From: Rhizobium sp. BT04
Lineage (GTDB): Bacteria > Pseudomonadota > Alphaproteobacteria > Rhizobiales > Rhizobiaceae
Assembly (NCBI RefSeq): GCF_030053135.1
Contig: NZ_CP125652.1
Coordinates: forward strand, 4,458,501 to 4,522,500
Direction: 5' to 3'
Length of the DNA: 64,000 nucleotides
Of the stretch, positions 42,284 through 50,249 are shown piece by piece. Below the pieces are notes generated by a model that did no database searches, was not told the origin of the DNA, and saw only the letters and a program-made list of their open reading frames with translations. How positions within the stretch are numbered: the stretch's first letter is position 1; the number at the start of each line of letters is the position of its first letter. The translations under genes were made by a program, and so were the position numbers.

Positions 42284-44311
42284 CTAGAGACGCTGGTGAG
42301 ACATGCGCTTGCGGTGCAGCTCTTCGGCGTTCGGCAGCGCATCCTTCGGCAGCCCGAAGATCTGGCCGGGGCGGATGCGGTCGGGATCGATGATCTTGTC
42401 CTCATTGGCGATGTAGATCGTCGTGTAGCGAACGCCGAGGCCATAGGTGCGGCGTGAGATCTGCCACAGCGTGTCGCCGCGGCGAATGATGACCGCCGCG
42501 TTGTTTGCCGTCAGCGGCGCCTGTTCGATCGTCTTCGGCTGGTTGCTCCCAACCTCGTTTGCAGCGGGTGCGGTCGGGGCAGGTGCCGCGGTGAGCTCGG
42601 CGATCATAGCGCCCAGCCTGTCGAGTTCTGCGCCGACGGACTTCGCATCCCCAGGCAGGCCCTGCAGGAGCTTCAGCGCATTGGTGGCGACCTGCGAGGC
42701 GGAGCCGGACGCTTGCTTGAAGGCGTCGGGCGCATCGGCAGCGGGGCGGAAATCGGCGACGGAGCGCAACGCGAATTCCGTGGCCGAGCGTGCCGCTGCA
42801 AGCTGTTCGGCGCCGGGCAGCTTGCCATCGGCAAACAGCCCCTTCAGCAGGCCGAAGGCCTTGCCGGCCTCGGCCTTGCGTTTGCCGAGTTCGCCTTCGT
42901 CGAGCGGCACCATCGCGGAAGATCCGTCCGCGTCGGCCGGACCGGCTTGCGCGGCGACCCTGACCTGATCGCCGGCCGGGCGATTGAAATTCACCGCTGC
43001 ACGCACGATCACCTTGCCGGCGGGATCGACGACATCGACGCGGATCTTGTGGTCGCCGACCGAAAGCGCCACCACGCCGTCGATGATAAAATGGCCGTCG
43101 GAGCCGGCGGTGTCCTGGCCGATGAGGCTGTCGTCGGCATAACCGATGACCTTGGCGTTGGCGCGTGTCGTGCCGGCAACGAAGATCTTGTTGCCTTCGA
43201 TCTCGACGGCATTGACCATCACATCAGGCGCATTGGTCTTATCAGGTGCGGCGGTGCCGGGAACGGCCGGTGCCGTATCCGTGCCGGAGGCGGCGTCGGT
43301 GACATCAGGCGTCTGCAGCGCCAGCTCGCCGGTTGCGGCGGGCGCAGCCGCGGTCTCTGCCGGCTTGTCCGCAGGCGGCGCCATCGGATCGGAGGCATCG
43401 GCGACTTCGGTTCCGGCCTTCGGTGCGGTGATGATGCGGCTCGCCGCGCCGGGTTTGGAGACCATGGCGAGCAGATTGGCGCCATTGCCGTCCTTCGGCA
43501 CGGAAATCGTCGCGACCTCTTCGGAAAGCGTGCTCTTGCCGTCCTTGCCGGTGAATTTGAGCACGAGCTGGTGGTCGCCGGCCGAAAGCGGATCGTCGAG
43601 GACGGCGGCAAAATCGCCGCTCGCATCGACATTGGCCGTCGTCACCACCTTTTCGCCGTCAAGCACTTCGAGCTTGCCGTTCGGTTCGGCGGAGCCGGCA
43701 ATCACCGTCGAGCCGTCGGGTTCGACACGCAAGACGTCGAAAGCCGGAAGCTTCGGGCCGGTATTCGCCGCCACGTTATTTGCAGCAGGGGCGGGCTCGG
43801 GCGCACCGCTCAGCGCAGCCTCGGCCTTGGCGATCGCGGCAAGCGCATCGGCGATGTTCTCGGGCAGGGTTTGGACGATGGCGAGCGCCTTCGTGCCGCC
43901 TTCCTTGGCCTTGACGGCAAGCGTCTGCGTTGCGGGATCGAGACCCTCGGGGATGGCGAACTCGGCAAGCGCCGTCAGCGCCTTGACGGCTTTGGTCTTG
44001 GCTGCGGTGAAGACATCGTCGGCAGGGCCTTTGCCGTCGGCAAACAGTGCCTTGAGCTCGCTGAGAGAGACGCCGGCATCAGCCGACAGGCGACCGACCC
44101 GATCGGCGACCCCAGCCGTGTCGGCGACGGCCGAGCGCGATGTCTTTGCTGCCTCGTTAACCGTGTTCTTGAGCTCCGTGCTCGCCTGGTTGATGGCGTC
44201 GCCGACCTTGGCTGCATCGCCGCCGATGCGCGGCATGACGAAAAACACCATCAGTAAGATTGCGATTACGAGGACTGCAAGGGCCAGCAAGCCGGCACGG
44301 TTCTTCATCAT
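42284..44311 (-). CDS. Membrane-anchored LysM protein with two Ig-like domains and a duplicated helical domain
   Basis: About 675 residues. Layout: membrane anchor (about 7-27); a helical domain at 85-167 beginning LKALFADGK; an Ig-like domain at 190-272; a Pro/Ala/Thr linker; a second Ig-like domain at 363-444; a second copy of the helical domain at 488-572 beginning LKGLFADGK; and a C-terminal LysM at 606-656 (RRGDTLWQISRRTYGLG, RIRPGQIFGLP). LysM binds peptidoglycan, so the protein probably links the inner membrane to the cell wall or acts in the periplasm. The near-symmetric arrangement is striking. ATG codons occur at 44323, 44311 and 44308; GGGAG fits 44311 best. Confidence 0.85.
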   Translation of the reverse strand: MMKNRAGLLALAVLVIAILLMVFFVMPRIGGDAAKVGDAINQASTELKNTVNEAAKTSRSAVADTAGVADRVGRLSADAGVSLSELKALFADGKGPADDVFTAAKTKAVKALTALAEFAIPEGLDPATQTLAVKAKEGGTKALAIVQTLPENIADALAAIAKAEAALSGAPEPAPAANNVAANTGPKLPAFDVLRVEPDGSTVIAGSAEPNGKLEVLDGEKVVTTANVDASGDFAAVLDDPLSAGDHQLVLKFTGKDGKSTLSEEVATISVPKDGNGANLLAMVSKPGAASRIITAPKAGTEVADASDPMAPPADKPAETAAAPAATGELALQTPDVTDAASGTDTAPAVPGTAAPDKTNAPDVMVNAVEIEGNKIFVAGTTRANAKVIGYADDSLIGQDTAGSDGHFIIDGVVALSVGDHKIRVDVVDPAGKVIVRAAVNFNRPAGDQVRVAAQAGPADADGSSAMVPLDEGELGKRKAEAGKAFGLLKGLFADGKLPGAEQLAAARSATEFALRSVADFRPAADAPDAFKQASGSASQVATNALKLLQGLPGDAKSVGAELDRLGAMIAELTAAPAPTAPAANEVGSNQPKTIEQAPLTANNAAVIIRRGDTLWQISRRTYGLGVRYTTIYIANEDKIIDPDRIRPGQIFGLPKDALPNAEELHRKRMSHQRL

Positions 44312-44465
44312 TATGTCTCCCAAGGCGGCAATTTGCCGTAGTAACCGAAATTGCTAGCGATTCCCGTTGCTTTTCACAAGCATTCAAAGCAATTAGGCAA
44401 GCTAGGCACGCTGCTTTTCAGTCAATTTTCTTGACTGCATTGAAATGGAATAGTTGTTTGCCCTC

Positions 44466-45089
44466 ATGACCGAGCAATCTGTATCGATTCGATCCATCTG
44501 CGTTTACTGCGGCTCTAGGCCGGGACGCGATCCCTCCCACATGGCGGCCGGGCGTGCTCTCGGACGAGAGATCGCCGAATACGGCCTGCGCCTCGTCTAT
44601 GGCGGGGGTACCAAAGGCATCATGGGCGCGGTTGCCAGCGGGGTGCTTTCAGGCGGCGGTCAGGTGACGGGCATCATTCCCGAATTCCTGATCGATATGG
44701 AAGCGACTCGCCACTCGCTCGGTCAGCTCAACGAACTTATTGTAACCCCTGACATGCATGCGCGCAAACATACGATGTTCGAGCGCTCCGACGCCTTCGT
44801 CGCGCTCCCCGGCGGCATCGGCACGCTGGAAGAGATCGTCGAGATCATGACCTGGGCGCAGCTCGGCCGCCACGAAAAGCCGATGGTTTTTGCTAACATC
44901 AACGGCTTCTGGGATCCGATGATGGAACTGATGCGCCATATGACCGACGAAGGCTTCCTGCACACCGCCCACCGGGTGCAGCCGCTCGTCGTCGACGAGA
45001 TCCCCGGCATCATTCCGGCGATTATGGCCCAGGCAGCCCAACTCGCCGCCGATCGTGACGGCGAGGACGAGGTGATTTCGAAAATGTAG
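44466..45089 (+). CDS. LOG-family protein (TIGR00730), putative nucleotide phosphoribohydrolase
   Basis: A 207-residue Rossmann-fold protein with the LOG signature ALPGGIGTLEEIVEIMTWAQ and the N-terminal ICVYCGSRPGRDP and LVYGGGTKGIMG. LOG proteins release free cytokinin bases from riboside 5'-monophosphates, and many bacterial members act on AMP or related nucleotides. In a plant-associated bacterium a cytokinin role is possible but not shown by sequence. ATG at 44466 is preferred to an upstream TTG. Confidence 0.88.
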   Translation: MTEQSVSIRSICVYCGSRPGRDPSHMAAGRALGREIAEYGLRLVYGGGTKGIMGAVASGVLSGGGQVTGIIPEFLIDMEATRHSLGQLNELIVTPDMHARKHTMFERSDAFVALPGGIGTLEEIVEIMTWAQLGRHEKPMVFANINGFWDPMMELMRHMTDEGFLHTAHRVQPLVVDEIPGIIPAIMAQAAQLAADRDGEDEVISKM

Positions 45090-45136
45090 GCGGGGCAGGG
45101 GGGCCCTGGCGCGGTCAAGCTATATTGCAGGCGAAT

Positions 45137-46072
45137 TCAGCTATAAGCCGAAACAAGCTGCGTCACCTGAGATCGCATCCATCGGTTGGCGGGATCATTG
45201 TCGCTTGCCGCCGACCAGACCATCGATATCGGGCTTACCGTTAAATCGAGGGGAACGTCGGCGACCGCCAAGCCAAACAGGCCGGCATACCGCTTCACGA
45301 TTCTGGTCGGCAGGGTCGCGATCAAGGGCGCTTCCAGGACAGCGGTAAGCACAGTCAAAAATTCCGGAGCCGCCACCGACACGTCGAGATGCACGTTAAT
45401 GCGCTTGAGGGCTGTATCAATGCAGCCTTCGATGGCATCCTTTTGTGAAACCAGTGCATGCTTCAGCCCGAGATAGGTGTCACGATCCAATATTTCGGGA
45501 AGTTCAACAAGCCTCGGATTGTAGCAACACATCAGAGACTGCTCGAATAGCAGGCTTCGCCGATGTCTATTGTTGCCGTCATCAAAGCAGCCGACGCCAA
45601 GATCGATGACAGTGTCGTCAAGAAGCTTGTGAACCAGTTCCGGATCGACCGAACGGGCAAGCACTTTGATACCCGGGGCTGTCTCGTTCAGCATGGCCGC
45701 CAGACGCGGCACCAGCAACACCTCCAGCTCACTGGAAAAACCGATGCGGAATATCTGCTCCGCCAGACCAGGTTCGAAGGTCGTCGAAGTTACAATTGCT
45801 TGCTGTGTGCGGCTCAGTATCTGCTCTACGGCTTCCGCGAACTGTAGCGCTCGATGGGTTGGCTGCATCACCTGGCCGACACGCACAAAGAGCTCGTCCT
45901 GGAGCAACGTCCGAAGAGTTCCGAGATTGTGGCTCATGGCAGGCTGCTGGATTTTCAGGCGAACAGCAGCCTTCGTCACGCTCCGCTCCTTCATGAGCGC
46001 ATCGAACGCAACAAGCAGGTTCAGGTCGAAGGACCACAAATTGAAATGATCGATGGAGACAATCTCATTCAT
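45137..46072 (-). CDS. LysR-family regulator, NodD-like subgroup
   Basis: A 311-residue LysR-type regulator. The N-terminal winged helix reads FDLNLLVAFDALMKERSVTK and QQPAMSHNLGTLRTLL, close to the NodD/NahR subgroup. Residues about 95-300 form the periplasmic-binding-like effector domain. It is divergent from the metallo-hydrolase gene, the classic layout for a LysR protein regulating its neighbour. Palindromes GACAGCGCTGTC (46118-46129) and TCGTTGCACGA (46081-46091) in the gap are candidate binding sites. Inducer unknown. Confidence 0.88.
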   Translation of the reverse strand: MNEIVSIDHFNLWSFDLNLLVAFDALMKERSVTKAAVRLKIQQPAMSHNLGTLRTLLQDELFVRVGQVMQPTHRALQFAEAVEQILSRTQQAIVTSTTFEPGLAEQIFRIGFSSELEVLLVPRLAAMLNETAPGIKVLARSVDPELVHKLLDDTVIDLGVGCFDDGNNRHRRSLLFEQSLMCCYNPRLVELPEILDRDTYLGLKHALVSQKDAIEGCIDTALKRINVHLDVSVAAPEFLTVLTAVLEAPLIATLPTRIVKRYAGLFGLAVADVPLDLTVSPISMVWSAASDNDPANRWMRSQVTQLVSAYS

Positions 46073-46159
46073 CGATTTGATCGTTGCACGAATTCTTCTT
46101 ATTGTCCATGGCCATCAGACAGCGCTGTCCCGGTTCAGTTCAATTTGAAAGGAAGTTCC
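46073..46159. promoter_or_regulatory. Divergent LysR/metallo-hydrolase control region
   Basis: An 87-base gap with two dyads: TCGTTGCACGA at 46081-46091 and the perfect palindrome GACAGCGCTGTC at 46118-46129. It must contain both promoters. Assignment as LysR sites is inference. Confidence 0.4.
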
Positions 46160-47053
46160 ATGAGCGATCTTGGAAAGGAATATCATATTGCCGGCGTTAC
46201 GGTGAGGAAAGTGCAGGAACAGTACCTGCACGATGTACCGCCCTCGTTTCTTTACCCGAGCGCCAAAGCTGAAGAGATCAAAGCGATCGGGCCCAGGCTC
46301 GCCGGGATCGATATGGACGAGGACCGCGACACCCTTGTCGTCAGCATACACACCTGGCTGGTAAAGACGCCCGATCACGTCATTCTGATTGATACGGGTT
46401 CGGGTAACGACAAGGAAAGGCCTCGCAACCCCGGTTTTCATCATCAGACCATTCCATTTCTCGACAGACTGCGTCGTGCAGGTGTTGCGCCGGAAGATGT
46501 TGACTTCGTCATAAATACCCATCTCCACGTCGATCATTCCGGCTGGAATACCGTGCTGCAGGATGGGAAATGGGTCCCCACTTTCAAGAATGCGCGTTAC
46601 ATCTTTCCGCGCGTCGAGCAGGAATACTACTCGTCAACGGCCAGCCACAACGACGTCAATATTCCCAGTTCCGGCGTCTATGAAGACAGCGTATGGCCCG
46701 TAATCGACGCGGGGATTGCTGATTTCATCGACAGCGAAGGTGGCACATTCCTGGATCGCTTCACCTTCTTGCCGACGCCCGGGCACAGCATCGGCCACAT
46801 GTCCGTTCTGCTGGAAGCGGATAATGAATCGGCAATATTCGCAGGCGATGTCATGCATCACCCAATCCAGGTGGAACGTCCGGACTTCAACACGGTCTTC
46901 TGCGAGTTTTTGGACCTGGCGGCCCAGTCCAGACGGCGCGTACTTGAACTCACAGCCGACAAACACGCGATGTACTTCTCAACGCATTTCCCCGGCTCGT
47001 CTGCCGGATATGTCACCCGCGATGGCGAAAAATTCAGGTGGTCCTATGTCTAA
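46160..47053 (+). CDS. Metallo-beta-lactamase-fold hydrolase
   Basis: A 297-residue MBL-fold enzyme with the di-metal motif NTHLHVDHSGWN (HxHxDH at residues 121-126), then TPGHSIGHM, the bridging Asp in FAGDVMHHP and a last His in YFSTHFPGS. No signal peptide. Related proteins include lactonases, acyl-homoserine-lactone hydrolases and organophosphate hydrolases; the HSGWN form is common to many uncharacterised ones, so the substrate is open. Its 3' end overlaps the next gene by 8 bases, so the pair is probably a functional unit. GGAAG lies just before the ATG. Confidence 0.87.
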   Translation: MSDLGKEYHIAGVTVRKVQEQYLHDVPPSFLYPSAKAEEIKAIGPRLAGIDMDEDRDTLVVSIHTWLVKTPDHVILIDTGSGNDKERPRNPGFHHQTIPFLDRLRRAGVAPEDVDFVINTHLHVDHSGWNTVLQDGKWVPTFKNARYIFPRVEQEYYSSTASHNDVNIPSSGVYEDSVWPVIDAGIADFIDSEGGTFLDRFTFLPTPGHSIGHMSVLLEADNESAIFAGDVMHHPIQVERPDFNTVFCEFLDLAAQSRRRVLELTADKHAMYFSTHFPGSSAGYVTRDGEKFRWSYV

Positions 47054-48053
47054 GAACAAGCTCACATTTTCAGGTTTTCACGCCGGCGAGATTGCATTCG
47101 AAGAGCACTACGTCGATAGCGGAACCGATGGCATCAAGCTCTATGTACGCAACAAGAGAAGGAAAGACCATAAAGCCTTTCTCGCGGAGAGAACCATCGT
47201 GATGGTGCACGGGGCGACCTTCTCATCCGGAAGTCTTTACGATGTTCCTTTCAACGGGATCTCCTTCATTGACTTCCTTGCATATCAAGGCTTCGACGTC
47301 TTTGCGGTTGATGTCCGGGGCTACGGAAAGTCCGGCCGACCGCCGGAAATGCTGGCGGAGCCCGATCTGAACCCGCCACTTGTCGCCACCGACACTGGTG
47401 TTGCGGACTTCGCTACGGCGGTCGATTTCGTCCTCCGACTTCGCGGTCTCAAGGCCGTCAACGTCTTCGCAATGTCGTGGGGTGGTACCGTGGCGGGCGC
47501 ATATGCCGCGCGCAACGGGGACAAGGTTGTCAAGCTCGCGCTGCTCGCGCCGCAATGGCTCAGCGACATTCCCATCCCGATTGACCAGGGCGGCCCCCTG
47601 GGTTCCTATCGGCTTGTTCCGGTTCACGCCGCCTTGGCTCGTTGGTTGAGCACGGCACCCGAATACGCGCGTGAACGTCTTGTTCCCGAGGGCTGGTTCG
47701 ATCTTTGGGCAAAATTCACGCTTTCAGAAGAGACCTCGGAAGCTGACAGGGAGCAAGGAAAACTCCGAGCCACCAACGGTCCCATCCAGGACATCCGCAC
47801 CTATTGGAGAGCGGGAAATCCTTACTATCAGCCGAGCGAGATCCGCTCTCCGGTGCTGCTGTTGCATGGCGAGTGGGACATCGACGTTCCGCTTGATCTG
47901 GCGCAGGCCTATTTCAAGCAACTCACCGGCACCCCTTACCGGCGATGGGTCGAAATCGGAGAGACGACACACCTCGCCCTCATGGAAAGCAACCGCATGC
48001 AGGTTTATTCCGAAGTTGCGGATTTCTTCGATGAGACTTTCAAACCGGAATAG
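47046..48053 (+). CDS. Alpha/beta-fold hydrolase coupled to the MBL hydrolase
   Basis: A 335-residue alpha/beta hydrolase. Oxyanion region VMVHGATFSSGSLYD, nucleophile elbow VFAMSWGGTVAG (Ser144; Ala replaces the usual first Gly), acid in LLLHGEWDIDVPLD and His in IGETTHLALME are visible. No signal peptide. It overlaps the MBL gene by 8 bases. The pair could carry out successive steps such as lactone opening and ester or amide cleavage of one compound, but this is conjecture. Confidence 0.85.
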   Translation: MSKNKLTFSGFHAGEIAFEEHYVDSGTDGIKLYVRNKRRKDHKAFLAERTIVMVHGATFSSGSLYDVPFNGISFIDFLAYQGFDVFAVDVRGYGKSGRPPEMLAEPDLNPPLVATDTGVADFATAVDFVLRLRGLKAVNVFAMSWGGTVAGAYAARNGDKVVKLALLAPQWLSDIPIPIDQGGPLGSYRLVPVHAALARWLSTAPEYARERLVPEGWFDLWAKFTLSEETSEADREQGKLRATNGPIQDIRTYWRAGNPYYQPSEIRSPVLLLHGEWDIDVPLDLAQAYFKQLTGTPYRRWVEIGETTHLALMESNRMQVYSEVADFFDETFKPE

Positions 48054-48069
48054 GAATTGAACGACAAGG

Positions 48070-48098
48070 GGCCCCGGGGATCCGACATCCCCGGGGGC
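48070..48098 (+). terminator. GC-rich hairpin after the hydrolase gene
   Basis: GGCCCCGGGGAT (48070-48081) pairs with ATCCCCGGGGGCC (48086-48098), with one bulged G. The stem is very strong but followed by GCGCTTCTCC rather than a T-run. It lies between the hydrolase and the membrane-protein gene and may reduce read-through. Confidence 0.6.
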
Positions 48099-48160
48099 CG
48101 CGCTTCTCCTATCAGGCCGGCCGAGAATTTCAGCCTGGCCGTCAAATCCTCTCGTGTTCT

Positions 48161-49093
48161 ATGACGATTCTGATCAATGCTATCCTGGATGCAGGGCGCA
48201 GTGCCGTCGATATTGCGATATTTACGTTTCTGCCGCTGATGATCGTGACATTCTCGCTGATGCGTTACCTCGAAGGAATGAGCGCATTGCGATGGGTCGC
48301 CGGCCGAGCCAATCCGCTCTTCAGGTCTTTCGGCTTGGATGGTTTGGGAGCCTTGGCGGTCTTACAGCTCAGCCTCGTAAGTTCGGCTGCCCCGATTGCG
48401 GCCCTGTCGCTCATGGCGCACAGAAAAACATCGGACAGATTTATGGCCGCCGCCCTCGCCGCAGTGCTTGCGGCGGCGCCGGCAAATGCCAGCTTTCCGC
48501 TCGCCGGTCTCGGTGTCGATCCCGCATTGATCATATTGAACGGCATTTGCGGAGCGCTTGTCGCGTCCACTCTTGCATATTGGATGCTTGGGCGCCGTCC
48601 TGTGTCTGGAAAGATTTGTTCCGATGACAAAGCGGATTACCACGTCGCCGCAAGGCTTGACCTGCTCGCGGCGATAAATCGCGGTGGCGCAGATGCCATT
48701 CGGGTCATTTCCGCGGTCCTGCCGGTGCTCGTGATCTCTCTTGCGCTAGTAAGACTAATCCAAAGTACAGGAGCACTCTCAGCATTCACGTCCGTTACGC
48801 AGCCCCTGCTGCAGTTGCTCGGCGTTTCGCAACAGGATGTCCTGTTCTTCCTGACGAAGTGCCTGGCAGGATCGAGCGCAGCCGTCACACTGTTATTCGA
48901 CATTCACAAGGAGCTAAGCCTCCCAACCGAGAAAATCATTCATAGTTCCGCATTGCTGCTGAACCCTCTCGACCTTCCCGGTATCTCCATTCTTACCGCT
49001 TCAGTACCTGCGCTCCGACCCGTTGCAGGCGTCGCCGTCTTGTGTGCGCTGGCCGGAATCATTATTCGCGTGGCGCTGGTATCATGGCTTTGA
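48161..49093 (+). CDS. Nucleoside-recognition (Gate) domain membrane protein
   Basis: A 310-residue integral membrane protein with about eight hydrophobic segments in two related halves (about residues 10-150 and 180-305). The second half has the Gate/nucleoside-recognition pattern GADAIRVISAVLPVLVISLA and QPLLQLLGVSQQDVLFFLTK. It is probably a transporter or gated membrane component. It follows the two hydrolase genes on the same strand after a hairpin, so it may carry their substrate or product across the inner membrane (inference). Confidence 0.75.
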   Translation: MTILINAILDAGRSAVDIAIFTFLPLMIVTFSLMRYLEGMSALRWVAGRANPLFRSFGLDGLGALAVLQLSLVSSAAPIAALSLMAHRKTSDRFMAAALAAVLAAAPANASFPLAGLGVDPALIILNGICGALVASTLAYWMLGRRPVSGKICSDDKADYHVAARLDLLAAINRGGADAIRVISAVLPVLVISLALVRLIQSTGALSAFTSVTQPLLQLLGVSQQDVLFFLTKCLAGSSAAVTLLFDIHKELSLPTEKIIHSSALLLNPLDLPGISILTASVPALRPVAGVAVLCALAGIIIRVALVSWL

Positions 49094-49162
49094 GCCTATG
49101 CGCTCCGCCATGATGCCTCCGCTCCGAAGGAATAATGCCCATAAAATGGCGGGACCGAGCAG

Positions 49163-50089
49163 CTAGCGCCCGCGGCTTGCCTGCAGCATCGACCAGCTAT
49201 AGAGGAACAGCCCTGCCCAGATCAGCGAGAAGGCGATCATGCGCGCTGTGCCGAGCGGCTCGTGGAAGGCGAAGACGGCGATCAGGAAGATCATCGTCGG
49301 CGCGATATACTGCATGATGCCGATCGTCGAGAGCTTCAGAAGCTTGGCGCCGTTTGCGTAGATCATCAGCGGCACGGCGGTGATGAGGCCGCAGCCGAGC
49401 AACAGGGCCGTGTCGGCAAAGCCGGTGCGATAGAGGTGGCCCTGGCCGCTGTCGAATTCGAGATAGAGGATGTAGAGGAGGGCCGGTCCGCTGAGGAGCA
49501 GCACTTCGAGGAAGAACCCCTGGTTCGGCCCGAGCGGCAGCGTCTTGCGGAACAGGGCGTAGAAACCCCAGGAGATCGCCAGCGTCAGCGCCACCCACGG
49601 AATGCCGCCGCTATCGAATGCGAGAACGACGACGGCGAGCGCTGCAAGCGCGATCGCCGCGATTTGCAACGGCTGCAGCTTCTCCTTGAGAAGAACCGAT
49701 CCCAGGAAGATGCTGAACAGCGGATTGATGAAATAACCGAGTGCCGCATCGAGCGAATGGCCGGCGCCGATCGCCCAGACGTAAGTGCCCCAGTTGACAG
49801 TGATCAGCGATGCCGTCAGCGCCGCCATCGCCAGCATACGCGGCGAGCGGAGTGCTGCGCGGATATCCCCAGTGCGTCCGAGCACGATCAGCACGATGCC
49901 CGCCAGCGGCAGCGACCAGACGATGCGGTGTGCGATCACCTCGGCCGGCGAAATATGCGCCAGCGCCTTCATATAGATCGGCAGGAAGCCCCAGAGCAGA
50001 TAGGCGGTCAGCGCGAAGGCAAAACCGCGCGGACTGTCTTCGTTCTTGGCCAACGGAACGGATGCATCGGTCGACATCGGTGTTTCCAT
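49163..50089 (-). CDS. rarD: EamA-family transporter RarD
   Basis: A 308-residue drug/metabolite exporter with ten membrane helices. The RarD signatures are GFAFALTAYLLWGFLPIYMK, VIAHRIVWSLPLA, SLDAALGYFINPLFSIFLG and QYIAPTMIFLIAVFAFHEPL. RarD-type proteins are linked with chloramphenicol sensitivity in E. coli; the physiological substrate is unknown. An alternative ATG four codons downstream (50077) is equally plausible. Confidence 0.88.
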   Translation of the reverse strand: METPMSTDASVPLAKNEDSPRGFAFALTAYLLWGFLPIYMKALAHISPAEVIAHRIVWSLPLAGIVLIVLGRTGDIRAALRSPRMLAMAALTASLITVNWGTYVWAIGAGHSLDAALGYFINPLFSIFLGSVLLKEKLQPLQIAAIALAALAVVVLAFDSGGIPWVALTLAISWGFYALFRKTLPLGPNQGFFLEVLLLSGPALLYILYLEFDSGQGHLYRTGFADTALLLGCGLITAVPLMIYANGAKLLKLSTIGIMQYIAPTMIFLIAVFAFHEPLGTARMIAFSLIWAGLFLYSWSMLQASRGR

Positions 50090-50249
50090 CTTTGTTCTTC
50101 TTCTGATCCGGCCTAGCTTAAGCGCCGTGAATAGGCCAATTCATTTCGTTGAATGAAGGATGAGAGGATATGAAGCCGAACGAGGCTATGGAACGGAGGA
50201 TGGCGGCAAAGGCCGGCATCCTCCTCTCAGCGGAACCGGCGGAATAGAC

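Noticed and set aside
42713..44257. A 514-codon open frame antisense to the LysM gene
   Set aside because: Composition is Arg/Gly/His-rich with no recognisable domain; it mirrors the Ala/Pro-rich sense gene.
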